A stretch of DNA of 64,000 nt from Sphingomonas sp. HMP9 (GTDB lineage: Bacteria; Pseudomonadota; Alphaproteobacteria; Sphingomonadales; Sphingomonadaceae), in contig NZ_AP022673.1 in NCBI RefSeq assembly GCF_013374115.1, forward strand, positions 2,012,501 through 2,076,500, read 5' to 3'. Under the pieces are notes generated by a model that saw nothing but the letters and a program-made list of their open reading frames with translations, did no database searches and was not told the DNA's origin. Made by a program: the position numbers and the translations under genes. Shown here piece by piece: positions 1 to 7,676 of this stretch; the stretch's first letter is position 1; each line of letters opens with the position of its first letter.

Positions 1-1169
1 GCGCCGAATGGCATCTGCGCAGCCCCAAGGATCAGACGATCCGCCAGACCGTCGACGCGCGCTCGCTGTTCCAGAAGCTCGTCGAGACCCGCCTCCAGAC
101 CGGCGAGCCCTATATCGTCTTTGCCGATCACGTGAACAAGGCGATGCCCAAGCATCACCGCGAGCTCGGCCTCAAGGTCTCGACCTCGAACCTGTGCTCG
201 GAGATCACGCTGCCGACCGGCAAGGATCACCTCGGCAACGAGCGGACCGCGGTCTGCTGCCTGTCGTCGATGAACCTCGAAACCTGGGACCAGTGGAAGG
301 ACGAGAAGGGCCTGATCGAGGACGTCATGCGCTTCCTCGACAACGTGCTGCAGGATTATATCGACCGCCACGAACCCGGCATGGAACGCGCCGCCTATTC
401 GGCGGGCCGCGAGCGTTCGGTCGGCCTCGGCGTGATGGGCTTCCACTCGTTCCTCCAGGCGCGTGGGCTCGCGTTCGAGGGCGCGATGGCGAAGTCGTGG
501 AATCTGCGCATGTTCAAGCACATCAGCAGCCAGGCCAACGAAGCCTCGATGCAGCTCGCGATCGAGCGCGGCCCCTGCCCCGATGCGGCCGATGTCGGCG
601 CGATGGAGCGGTTCAGCTGCAAGATGGCGATCGCCCCCACCGCGTCGATCAGCATCATCTGCGGCGGCACGTCGGCGTGCATCGAGCCGATCCCGGCGAA
701 CATCTACACGCACAAGACGCTCTCGGGCAGCTTCTCGATCAAGAACCCGTATCTCGAAAAAATGCTCGCCGAGAAGTCGAAGAACTCCGACGCGGTCTGG
801 AACTCGATCCTCGAACAGGGCGGTTCGGTCCAGCATCTCGACTTCCTCTCGGTCGAGGAAAAGGATTGCTACAAGACGTCGTTCGAGATCGACCAGCGCT
901 GGCTGCTCGAGCTCGCCGCCGATCGCACGCCCTATATCGACCAGGCGCAGTCGCTGAACCTGTTCATCCCGGCGGACGTGGAAAAGTGGGACCTGCTGAT
1001 GCTCCACTTCCGCGCCTGGGAGCTCGGCATCAAGTCGCTCTATTACCTCCGCTCGAAGTCGGTGCAGCGCGCCGGGTTCGCCGGTGGGGTCGAGGCCGAC
1101 AACACGATCGACCTGCGTCAGATCGACGTCGAGTCGAAGGATTACGATGAGTGCCTTGCCTGTCAGTAA
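1..1169 (+). CDS. nrdA: Ribonucleoside-diphosphate reductase alpha subunit, 3' part (class I)
   Basis: The gene runs in from before the window; the reading frame is open from base 3. It makes the large subunit that reduces ribonucleoside diphosphates to deoxynucleotides in the cytoplasm. The class I active-site pattern N-L-C-S-E is at bases 189-203, and the redox partner cysteine lies in VCCLSSMNL shortly after. The C-terminal tail ends ECLACQ, a CxxC pair that re-reduces the active site. The matching beta subunit gene starts 680 bp downstream, separated by two small genes, so the two subunits are close but not directly coupled. The 5' part, including the first redox cysteine and any allosteric ATP cone, is not visible. 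Confidence 0.95.
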   Translation, partial: AEWHLRSPKDQTIRQTVDARSLFQKLVETRLQTGEPYIVFADHVNKAMPKHHRELGLKVSTSNLCSEITLPTGKDHLGNERTAVCCLSSMNLETWDQWKDEKGLIEDVMRFLDNVLQDYIDRHEPGMERAAYSAGRERSVGLGVMGFHSFLQARGLAFEGAMAKSWNLRMFKHISSQANEASMQLAIERGPCPDAADVGAMERFSCKMAIAPTASISIICGGTSACIEPIPANIYTHKTLSGSFSIKNPYLEKMLAEKSKNSDAVWNSILEQGGSVQHLDFLSVEEKDCYKTSFEIDQRWLLELAADRTPYIDQAQSLNLFIPADVEKWDLLMLHFRAWELGIKSLYYLRSKSVQRAGFAGGVEADNTIDLRQIDVESKDYDECLACQ

Positions 1170-1177
1170 GGCCTTTC

Positions 1178-1261
1178 GTTGCGGCCTGACGCAACGAACC
1201 CCGGCCCGCATGGTGCGGACCGGGGTTCGGGCGGGCTCGGCGGTACGCGGTAAGCGTACCG
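1178..1261. terminator. Three successive hairpins between convergent genes
   Basis: Three perfect or near-perfect inverted repeats follow the nrdA stop: CGTTGCG/CGCAACG (1178-1197), GAACCCCGG/CCGGGGTTC (1196-1228) and CGGTACGC/GCGTACCG (1241-1261). None has a clear T run. They sit between nrdA and the convergent DUF2171 gene, so a bidirectional termination or RNA 3'-end stabilising role is likely but inferred. Confidence 0.5.
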
Positions 1262-1269
1262 CCAGCGTG

Positions 1270-1530
1270 TCAGGCCTCTTCTTCGAACGTCACCGCCACG
1301 TCGGCGTTGGCCGAAAGGCGGACCTTGCCGTCCTCGATATCCGCAACCAGCCCGAGCGAGATGAAGTGATGATGCCCTTCATGGCTGCCCGTGCCCTCGT
1401 TGACCTGGGCGCCCGAGTCCTTCTTGGTCAGCTTGATGCGGTTGCCTTCGACCTTGTCGACGGTGCCGACATGGACGCCGTCCGCACCGATGACTTCGGC
1501 ATGTTCCTGGATCTGGGTTGCATCGACCAT
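1270..1530 (-). CDS. DUF2171 family protein
   Basis: An 86-residue soluble protein with no signal peptide or membrane segment. It begins MVDATQIQEHAEVIGADG and carries the pattern GVHVGTVDKVEGNRIKLTK, which I recognise as the PRC-barrel-like DUF2171 fold, followed by a histidine cluster (EGHHHFI) and an acidic C-terminus. The start is supported by a strong AGGAG seven bases before the ATG. Function is not established; such proteins are common in stress or stationary-phase gene sets of Alphaproteobacteria. It is transcribed against nrdA and divergently from the next small gene. Confidence 0.8.
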   Translation of the reverse strand: MVDATQIQEHAEVIGADGVHVGTVDKVEGNRIKLTKKDSGAQVNEGTGSHEGHHHFISLGLVADIEDGKVRLSANADVAVTFEEEA

Positions 1531-1586
1531 GGTCGTTCTCCTGTGATGAATACGGGTGCTGAACGCGCGCCGCGCGAGTTGGTCGC

Positions 1587-1790
1587 ATGACGTATGGTTC
1601 AGCTATCATGTTCGCGGTCGCGGCCGTGCTCGGAATCGTCGGCACGGCCCTTCTTTTGCGGCTGCGCTCGCCGACGATCACCGAACCGCAGACTTATGCG
1701 TTCAGGATGATCGGCATCATGCTCGCCTCGGGCGCGATCGTCCTCGCCATGTCCGCCGCCGCGATGTGGCAATGGAGCACGCAGATATGA
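1587..1790 (+). CDS. Small membrane protein, two predicted membrane helices
   Basis: A 67-residue hydrophobic protein. Residues about 5-25 (SAIMFAVAAVLGIVGTALLL) and 42-62 (MIGIMLASGAIVLAMSAAAM) look like membrane helices, separated by a short polar loop. I do not recognise the family. It lies 60 bp before nrdB on the same strand and may share its transcript, but nothing ties it functionally to ribonucleotide reduction. It shares a 56-bp divergent spacer with the DUF2171 gene. Confidence 0.6.
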   Translation: MTYGSAIMFAVAAVLGIVGTALLLRLRSPTITEPQTYAFRMIGIMLASGAIVLAMSAAAMWQWSTQI

Positions 1791-1850
1791 CGCACCGATA
1801 ACTCCACCAGTTTCCCGAATTTACGACAGATTTCCCGAAAGGCTTACCCC

Positions 1851-2903
1851 ATGTCCCTCCTTCACGCCTCCAAGCAGTACAAGCCGTTCGAATACCCCTG
1901 GGCGTTCGAGTTCTGGAAGCGCCAGCAGCAGCTCCACTGGCTCCCCGAGGAAGTGCCCTTGGGCGAGGATTGCCGCGACTGGGCGCAGAAATTGAGCGAC
2001 CACGAGCGCAACCTGCTCACGCAGATCTTCCGCTTCTTCACGCAGGCCGATGTCGAGGTGCAGGATTGCTACCACGAGAAATACGGCCGCGTGTTCAAGC
2101 CGACCGAGATCAAGATGATGCTGACCTCGTTCAGCAACATGGAGACGGTCCACATCGCCGCCTACAGCCATCTGCTCGACACCATCGGCATGCCCGAGAG
2201 CGAATATGGCGCCTTCCTCGAATATGCCGAGATGAAGGAAAAGCATGATTACATGCAGCAGTTCACCGTCGACAATGACGAGGACATCGCGCGCACGCTC
2301 GCGATGTTCGGCGGCTTCACCGAAGGCGTCCAGCTGTTCGCATCGTTTGCGATGCTGATGAACTTCCCGCGCTTCAACAAGATGAAGGGCATGGGCCAGA
2401 TCGTCACGTGGTCGATCCGCGACGAGAGCCTGCACTGCGAGGGCATCATCAAGATGTTCCACACCTTCTGTCAGGAGCGCCAGTGCCTGACCAAGGCGGT
2501 CAAGGACGACATCGCCGACGTCTGCCAGACGACGATCCGCCTCGAGGACAATTTCATCGATCTCGCCTTCGAGATGGGCCCGGTCAACGGCATGACCCCC
2601 AAGGAGATCAAGAAGTACATCCGCTTCATCGCCGACTGGCGCATGACCCAGCTCGGCCTCAAGCCGATCTACATGATCGACGAGCACCCGCTGCCCTGGC
2701 TCGCGCCGATGCTCAACGGCGTCGAGCACGCCAACTTCTTCGAACAGCGCGCCACCGAATATTCGAAGGCCGCCACCAAGGGCCAGTGGAACGACGTCTG
2801 GGACTCGTTCGACAAGCGCCAGACCGCGAAGAAGGGTCCGATTGCGAATGTGGATCTGAGCGAGGTTCGCGACATGTTCAGCGATTCGGTCGCGGCGGAG
2901 TAA
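1851..2903 (+). CDS. nrdB: Ribonucleoside-diphosphate reductase beta subunit (class I)
   Basis: A 350-residue radical-generating subunit that partners NrdA. The diiron ligands and the radical tyrosine align with E. coli NrdB spacing: D67, then E98-x-x-H101-x-x-x-Y105 (METVHIAAY), 31 residues apart as expected. The second ligand set is in RDESLHCEG. Tyr105 is therefore the likely stable radical, arguing for a tyrosyl-radical class Ia-type enzyme. The start has AAAGG upstream (CGAAAGGCTTACCCC). I see no NrdR box just before it. Confidence 0.95.
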   Translation: MSLLHASKQYKPFEYPWAFEFWKRQQQLHWLPEEVPLGEDCRDWAQKLSDHERNLLTQIFRFFTQADVEVQDCYHEKYGRVFKPTEIKMMLTSFSNMETVHIAAYSHLLDTIGMPESEYGAFLEYAEMKEKHDYMQQFTVDNDEDIARTLAMFGGFTEGVQLFASFAMLMNFPRFNKMKGMGQIVTWSIRDESLHCEGIIKMFHTFCQERQCLTKAVKDDIADVCQTTIRLEDNFIDLAFEMGPVNGMTPKEIKKYIRFIADWRMTQLGLKPIYMIDEHPLPWLAPMLNGVEHANFFEQRATEYSKAATKGQWNDVWDSFDKRQTAKKGPIANVDLSEVRDMFSDSVAAE

Positions 2904-2969
2904 TCGGATCGAACGAGTTTCAGTAAACGCCGAATCCCGCTACCGACGGCGGACTGCGCTGTGAACACG

Positions 2970-3010
2970 AACAATCATCGTGGGCTTTGCCCATGATGGT
3001 TGTTAGTTTT
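2970..3010 (+). terminator. Probable nrdB terminator
   Basis: AACAATCATCGTGGGC pairs with CCCATGATGGTTGTT across a TTTG loop (one G-T pair), followed by TAGTTTT. It reads as an intrinsic terminator for nrdB and overlaps the stop codon of the convergent gene at 3003. Confidence 0.65.
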
Positions 3011-3734
3011 CTGTCCAAACCTCTTTCATTAATTCGATGTAACGAATTAGGTTTCCAACGGCGCGCTCGGTTAACTCGCCATAAAAACGTAATTCGGCAT
3101 AACAATCTTTCGCGAGCGCTACCCTAACGGTCTCGGCAACTCGTTCCGCTGGAAATTCGGAATAATTCTCAGAACTTAGTAAGGCGCTGGGCGCTGTACT
3201 GACATTTTCCTGAACAGGCTCCGTTGCATTTTCTCGCTCGGGAATAACTTCTACGTGTTCAGCAAGCACATATTGCTCAGTCTCACGCAAAGAGCGCATT
3301 GTCTCATCAGCGCCACCCTTAGAAAATCCCATATCTCTTATTAGAAAAGCGCGGATAGGTTCGTCCGCACCTGGAATTCGTCCGTTGAACCGATCTCGTA
3401 AAGCGCGGAAGATCTCTGGACGAACGGACGCCTCTTTTATCGCCCTACTACGTTCGAAGCTAGACGAGGGCTCAAATATTGAGAGTGCCAAATCAGTGAT
3501 TTTTGTCTTCTCACCGATTCCCTCGACCAAACCAAATTGCCGGACCGAACCAAGCGCAGTAGCGCTACTTCCAGATTTTCCAGCAAAACCCATCAGTTCA
3601 TATGCCATCGCGGAGTTCACGGCGCTTCGATGGACTGCGTCATAGATGCTTCGGGCGTAAGTCAGTGATTGTGGTAGCGAGTACTTTGGCGCTCGCGGGC
3701 TACGGGCGCGTTCGAATACGTTCTCGTTAGCCAT
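3003..3734 (-). CDS. Hypothetical protein, winged-helix-like N-terminus, AT-rich orphan
   Basis: A 243-residue protein. I chose the ATG at 3734 because GGGAG lies eight bases upstream; an earlier in-frame start at 3791 lacks this. The N-terminal third (YSLPQSLTYARSIYDAVHR through SATALGSVRQFGLVEGIG) looks like a small winged-helix domain, and the C-terminus has a second conserved-looking block (ELRFYGELTERAVGNLIRYI). I recall unannotated proteins of this shape scattered in Proteobacteria, but no named function. Base composition is clearly lower in GC than both neighbours, suggesting acquisition. It converges on nrdB and diverges from the small gene at 4130. Confidence 0.7.
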   Translation of the reverse strand: MANENVFERARSPRAPKYSLPQSLTYARSIYDAVHRSAVNSAMAYELMGFAGKSGSSATALGSVRQFGLVEGIGEKTKITDLALSIFEPSSSFERSRAIKEASVRPEIFRALRDRFNGRIPGADEPIRAFLIRDMGFSKGGADETMRSLRETEQYVLAEHVEVIPERENATEPVQENVSTAPSALLSSENYSEFPAERVAETVRVALAKDCYAELRFYGELTERAVGNLIRYIELMKEVWTEN

Positions 3735-4129
3735 ACCGCGTACTCCCAAAACCAACCTGAGAACACTATGCCGTACAAGCCGTTCAATCAACGAATAAAG
3801 TCGGAACAGCTCCGCGAGTTTTTATTATGGAATTTCAATAGGATACGGAGCTGATACAAAGGTTACGCCGGAATGATCTTTTTGAACCCAATTAAACGAG
3901 CAAAGGTTTCCGAGAAAAACTTCGTTTGTTCTCGATTCCGATTGACGGAGAAATTAACCAGAGTAGAAGTAAATGTGCGAAAGGCGAAGTTGCCTCCACA
4001 GCAACTCCGCCTTCCTGAGTGATCGAGCTTGCAGCACCGACATCCCGGGTCGAGGACGTATGCCCTGACCACTGCATATTGGTCATACGCTCCAAAGCGC
4101 ATTCAATCAATGCTGCTGGAGTGTGCATC
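3735..4129. other. AT-rich gap between divergent island genes
   Basis: About 395 bp of the low-GC patch. Two overlapping minus-strand frames of 79 codons exist here (3863-4102 and 3892-4131) but neither has a convincing ribosome site or recognisable content. The divergent promoters for the genes at 3734 and 4130 should lie here. No integrase, tRNA or obvious direct repeat was seen. Confidence 0.4.
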
Positions 4130-4336
4130 ATGAGCAGACCTTTTCCATCATACTGGATTTATCGCGACAACCGCAACGAATGGCGCTGGACCTATGAGGC
4201 CAGTAATGGCCGGACCATCGCTGTAAGTAGCGAGGGTTATGTGCACAAAGCGGATTGTCAGCGTGGAATCGACCTACTGAAGGCTTCTAATGGATCACCC
4301 GTTTGGACTCCAACGAAAGATCTTAACATCGCCTAA
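4130..4336 (+). CDS. Small YegP/DUF1508-like protein
   Basis: A 68-residue protein starting MSRPFPSYWIYRDNRNEW. The pattern of aromatic-rich sheet, WRWTYEASNGRTIAVSSEGY, followed by a helix-like K-x-x-C-x-x-G-I-x-x-L-K stretch, resembles one half of YegP/DUF1508 proteins (unit: F-x-W-x-L-x-x-x-N-G-x-x-I-x-x-S-E-x-Y-x-x-K). An upstream in-frame ATG at 4019 would add 37 residues that do not resemble the family; the ATG at 4130 with GGAG before it is preferred. Function of the family is unclear. It lies in the AT-richer patch. Confidence 0.7.
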   Translation: MSRPFPSYWIYRDNRNEWRWTYEASNGRTIAVSSEGYVHKADCQRGIDLLKASNGSPVWTPTKDLNIA

Positions 4337-4343
4337 GTCGATG

Positions 4344-4372
4344 CCTCACCTTGTCCGGTGGGCAAGGTGAGG
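4344..4372. terminator. Perfect 10-bp inverted repeat after the YegP-like gene
   Basis: CCTCACCTTG and CAAGGTGAGG form a perfect stem with a nine-base loop between two convergent genes. No T run follows, so termination is inferred from position only. Confidence 0.45.
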
Positions 4373-4436
4373 TTCCACTCTCTCGCGAGCGTTGCGCTGA
4401 AATTTATAATATAATTACTTCGTACGAATAGTGGAT

Positions 4437-5237
4437 TTAAAATACTGTACACCATGGCGAGCGCTTGCCACCGCCATAGTGGCGCGCGAGTCCGTGGCGG
4501 ACGAGCACCTCCCCCAGTGACTCCCCGCCCCTCCTGACGATCCGCAGCTTGCGCCCGTAGCGGTCGACGTCGCGCTTGATCGGGACCAGCGTGAACGGGG
4601 CAGCGTTGAGCAGCGCTTGCATCTTCACCGTCGCGGCCTGCCCCAACCGGGCTTCGCGCGCGCAGCGTGGCGGGTGCGTCTCCGGCGTGTCGATGTCGGC
4701 GATGCGGATCTTGGTGCCTGCCATCCAGAAGGTGTCGCCGTCGACCATGCAGTCGATCCGCTTGGCGTGGCCGCAGATCGTGAAGCGCGCGGAGACCGCC
4801 TTGCCGCCCGACAGCGCGGAGGCGAGCGCCGCGGCGGACGACGCCGCACTGGCAACCCCCGCCGCGGTCGCGAGCGCGCCGGTCGCGGCGGTGGCGGCAC
4901 CGGCATTGGCCGCGGCACCGGCAACCGCAGCGGGCGACGCCTCCGTCTTGGCTGCGTCCGCCCCCCAGCCCCAGCCACCGGGCACGCGCAGATGTCCGGC
5001 GGGCCAGGCGATACCGAACCCGGTCGGCCATTCGATCTTCAGGCCCGGCGGCACCAGCGCCGACCAGTCGATCTGGCGGATCACCGGCATCATCAGCCCG
5101 AGCAGCACGCCGTAGAACACCAGACGAAGCTGCAGCAGGACTCCCGGCTGGGCTCCGCGCGCGCCCCCGCGCCCCCGCGTGGCGCCAGCGCGATCGCCCC
5201 CGAGCAACCGCATGAAATCAAACACATACTCCATCAT
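4437..5237 (-). CDS. Membrane-anchored thermonuclease-family protein (SNase-like)
   Basis: A 266-residue protein: short Arg/Gly-rich head, one membrane helix (about 39-55, LVFYGVLLGLMMPVI), an Ala-rich linker (about 93-150), then a staphylococcal-nuclease OB-fold. Catalytic residues of that family are present: Arg in KIRIADIDTPET, Glu of the same PET, and Arg in DRYGR. Family members cleave nucleic acids with calcium; the domain should face the periplasm if the helix is an anchor. Relatives commonly end in W-C; here PWC is followed by TVF and a stop exactly where the AT-rich patch begins, so the tail may have been altered by an insertion. Confidence 0.85.
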   Translation of the reverse strand: MMEYVFDFMRLLGGDRAGATRGRGGARGAQPGVLLQLRLVFYGVLLGLMMPVIRQIDWSALVPPGLKIEWPTGFGIAWPAGHLRVPGGWGWGADAAKTEASPAAVAGAAANAGAATAATGALATAAGVASAASSAAALASALSGGKAVSARFTICGHAKRIDCMVDGDTFWMAGTKIRIADIDTPETHPPRCAREARLGQAATVKMQALLNAAPFTLVPIKRDVDRYGRKLRIVRRGGESLGEVLVRHGLARHYGGGKRSPWCTVF

Positions 5238-5510
5238 CGCTCGCGCGTACGCACGCGCGCGCGAAAGTCACCGTAGGGCGGCCCTGCCTTGCGGCGAGCG
5301 GAGTCGGAAACGAGGCGAACGCATCGTGAACATCGCACAGGTCTCGTCTCGGACGATTTGGATCGGCAACGCACCCGTCTCGCAGCGGCGCGAGATTTCG
5401 CTGTCCTACACGAGACCGACATGCCCAGTTCGCCGCGTGCCAACCCTAACCCCAGTCCCACGCGACGTGCACACACCCCCGCGATCCATCCGGCGTGCGC
5501 ACGCGATCAT
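5238..5510. other. Non-coding stretch before the tandem array
   Basis: Frames here are low-complexity (Arg/Pro-rich) and show no family likeness. It contains alternating CG/CA tracts (about 5240-5262) and should hold the thermonuclease promoter. Nothing else was recognised. Confidence 0.4.
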
Positions 5511-5995
5511 CGTGCGAGCGTCTATACTTCCTATACTTCACTCCCCGCACCCTCAGGCGCCAGGCGCACAACAGGCGGGGAAATACCACCACGCCCCGCC
5601 CTTCGTACGGCCTGCGCCCCTTCCCGCGATCACCACGCGAGCGTCTAAACTTTCTATACTTCACTCCCCCGCGCACGCCGCCGCCAGGCGCACGAAGGGC
5701 GGGGAAGTGCTGCCACCCCCGCCCTTCGTGCGGCCGCGTCCCCTCCCGCGCCCCCTCCCGCGCCCCCTCCCGCGACCGCCGCGCGAGCGTCTATACTTTC
5801 CATACTTCACTCCCCGGCACCCGAAGTCGCCAGACGCACGAAGGGCGGGGAAGCGCCGCCTCCCCGCCCTTCATGCGGCCTGCGCCCCTCGCGCGATCAC
5901 CGCGCCAGCGTCTATACTTTCTATACTTCACTCTCCGACACCCGAAGTCGCCAGACGCACGAAGGGCGGGAAATGGCCTTAGCCACTCCCCGCCC
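5511..5995. repeat. Four-unit tandem repeat, about 121-146 bp period
   Basis: The core GCGTCTATACTTYCTATACT begins at 5518, 5641 (one base changed), 5787 and 5908, each followed by TCACTC and then an inverted repeat. In unit 2 the inverted repeat is CGCACGAAGGGCGGGG against CCCCGCCCTTCGTGCG. Unit 2 is lengthened by a 12-bp minisatellite (CCCGCGCCCCCT, three copies, about 5740-5773). The array is downstream of the outer-membrane protein gene and upstream of the nuclease gene. A fifth copy of the core lies at 49508-49538. Confidence 0.85.
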
Positions 5996-6035
5996 CCGTT
6001 ACGCGTCCAGCTTTTCCCTCTTGCGAGGCAAAGGC

Positions 6036-6701
6036 TTAGAAGTGCGTGATGATGCCGAGCATCGGACGGAAGCTCTGTGCGTCGCCGAAGGTGTTGACCT
6101 CTGCACGGATGCGGAAGCCAGCGTTGCCGGTGATGCCCTTGAGGCCAATGCTCTGCGGACCGACTTCTGCGCCGATGCCGTAGGTGATCGCGCTGTAGTC
6201 ACGCTTGGTGTTCGCGACGACGTTCGAACGGCCCGAGAAATGGTCGAAGTTGACCCACTGGTAGCCGACCTTGCCGTAGATCAGGCCGCTGTCGCCGGCG
6301 CGGAAGCCGAAACGGCCTGCTGCGCCATATTCCCAATCGATGTTGCCATCGATACCCTTGATCACGTTGCCTTCTGCGCCGACGAAGACCGGGCCGAGCG
6401 GCACGTTCACGCCGAGCACGCCCTGGACCAGCGAGCCCGAAGGCTTGTAGCCGCGACGGCTCGTGCCGTCAGCGTTGATGGCCTGCGGGATGCCGTGGCC
6501 ACGCTCGTTGTCGAACTGCTCCCAGCCGCCCATGACGCCGAAATACGGCTCGATGCCGAATGCCTTCGAACCGTCCGGAGCTGCTGCCTCGCCGGGCTGC
6601 GCGCTGTTGTCGACGGGGGCCGGTGCCGACATGTCCTGCGCGAAGGCGGGAACTGCGACCGTTGCGGCGGCAAGGGCGATTGCCAGGGAAAGCTTACGCA
6701 T
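6036..6701 (-). CDS. Opacity-type outer-membrane beta-barrel protein
   Basis: A 221-residue exported protein. It opens with a signal peptide (MRKLSLAIALAAATVAVPAFA, cleavage after AFA) and has alternating aromatic/polar strands such as YGKVGYQWVNFDHF. It ends in phenylalanine (GIITHF), the usual signal for outer-membrane barrel assembly. The size fits a small 8-stranded barrel of the OmpA/Opa type; the exact family is uncertain. The start at 6701 has AAGGT eight bases upstream; a longer frame to 6926 has no signal sequence. The 296 bp upstream, to 6997, hold its promoter region and nothing else recognised. Confidence 0.8.
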   Translation of the reverse strand: MRKLSLAIALAAATVAVPAFAQDMSAPAPVDNSAQPGEAAAPDGSKAFGIEPYFGVMGGWEQFDNERGHGIPQAINADGTSRRGYKPSGSLVQGVLGVNVPLGPVFVGAEGNVIKGIDGNIDWEYGAAGRFGFRAGDSGLIYGKVGYQWVNFDHFSGRSNVVANTKRDYSAITYGIGAEVGPQSIGLKGITGNAGFRIRAEVNTFGDAQSFRPMLGIITHF

Positions 6702-6997
6702 GAAAGTGACCTTATCTCGAGTGTTGCGTGGATCGCCGGCTGCACGGTGCGCCGGTTGGTCCAGGCAAGTCGAAACAGGTCGGCGGGCACATGGTTGCAC
6801 AAAAAACGTCACATTCAGGGAACTGTTCGGCTGTGTTGCGTTACAGCAACAGTTCCTGTCAGTTGCATGAACGAACCATGGCGCCGCGGCGGCGGACTGG
6901 GCGGGAATACAGCGGAAAAGCGGCAAAAAGCGGTCGAGCCGGGTGTTAAGGCTATGCGTTTACCGGCTGGTGACGATCGGTGTGCAATGCAGCATCG

Positions 6998-7216
6998 ATG
7001 GGATTTTCACGCCTGTTCCGCAGCCGCTGGGCGGCCCTGTTCTGGTCGGCGGGGATCGTGTGGACGGCGTATGACGTCGCCGCTGATGCACCGGAACCGG
7101 TCGCCACGAACGCGGTCTCGGGCGTTTCGGATAATGCGGTGGAGCAACCGACCGATGCCGCCGGCGCTGCATTCAACGCGGCCGATCTGGCGATCCTGGC
7201 CAACGCCATCGGTTAA
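6998..7216 (+). CDS. Small hypothetical protein with one membrane helix
   Basis: A 72-residue protein from the ATG at 6998 (a GTG at 6980 is also possible). The N-terminus RLFRSRWAALFWSAGIVWTA gives a basic patch followed by a membrane helix; the remainder is acidic/Ala-rich and probably periplasmic. I have a vague memory of similar short Sphingomonad proteins but no function. No clear ribosome site is visible. Confidence 0.5.
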   Translation: MGFSRLFRSRWAALFWSAGIVWTAYDVAADAPEPVATNAVSGVSDNAVEQPTDAAGAAFNAADLAILANAIG

Positions 7217-7252
7217 GGGCGACGCGCCCGGCACAAGCGCGTCGCGGATCGT

Positions 7253-7597
7253 TCAGGGCTTGAGCGCGACGTCGTCGGCGTCCTTCAGGTCTTCGTCGTC
7301 GTCGATGCTGTCGTCGTCGAGTTCGTCCTGGACGTCGTCCTCGTCCATGTCGGCCTCATCCATCGTGACGGATGCATCCGTCTCGCCGACCTCCTCGGAG
7401 TCCATCCGGGTCTCGTCGATCGACTCGTCGTCCTTGTCGTCTTCGCCGAGGTCGGGTTCGAGGTCGGTCAGGATGATGCCGTCGCTCGGCCCGTTGCGCG
7501 TGGCCTCGAGGATCTCGGCGCGCTGGCTCTCGTCATAGCCCTCTTCGTCATAGCCGTCGTCGCCCGATCCGGCACTCGGCACCTGATGTCCGCCCAT
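7253..7597 (-). CDS. Highly acidic hypothetical protein
   Basis: A 114-residue protein in which aspartate and glutamate dominate (for example EPDLGEDDKDDESIDETRMD). No membrane segment or signal peptide. It is likely disordered; a divalent-ion-binding or nucleic-acid-mimic role is conceivable but not shown. The ATG at 7597 has GAGGGA upstream at proper spacing; a GTG at 7603 is too close to it. It lies just downstream of the efflux pump gene on the same strand. Confidence 0.6.
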   Translation of the reverse strand: MGGHQVPSAGSGDDGYDEEGYDESQRAEILEATRNGPSDGIILTDLEPDLGEDDKDDESIDETRMDSEEVGETDASVTMDEADMDEDDVQDELDDDSIDDDEDLKDADDVALKP

Positions 7598-7676
7598 GGT
7601 CACACTCCCTCGTTCCAGGACGCCCGCACGGTGCGGGCCTACCAGATGCGAACGGTGGACGTGCGCGGTGGTTCCT

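Noticed and set aside
1800..1850. NrdR box upstream of nrdB
   Set aside because: No pair of the expected AT-rich 16-bp boxes could be found in the spacer.
3863..4131. Two overlapping minus-strand frames of 79 codons in the AT-rich gap
   Set aside because: No ribosome site, no recognisable domain, and they overlap each other; kept only as part of the gap description.
5518..5540. Resemblance of the array core (CTATACTTYCTATACTTC) to the yeast FRT recombinase site
   Set aside because: Only a short AT-rich portion is similar, the inverted arms of FRT are absent and no tyrosine recombinase is nearby; likely coincidence.
5511..5995. CRISPR-like regular repeats
   Set aside because: Only four units, long and themselves palindromic, with related rather than unique intervening DNA, and no cas genes.
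7253..7597. Plus-strand serine-rich frame opposite the acidic protein
   Set aside because: Its Ser runs are the complement of Asp/Glu codons; the minus-strand gene has the ribosome site.
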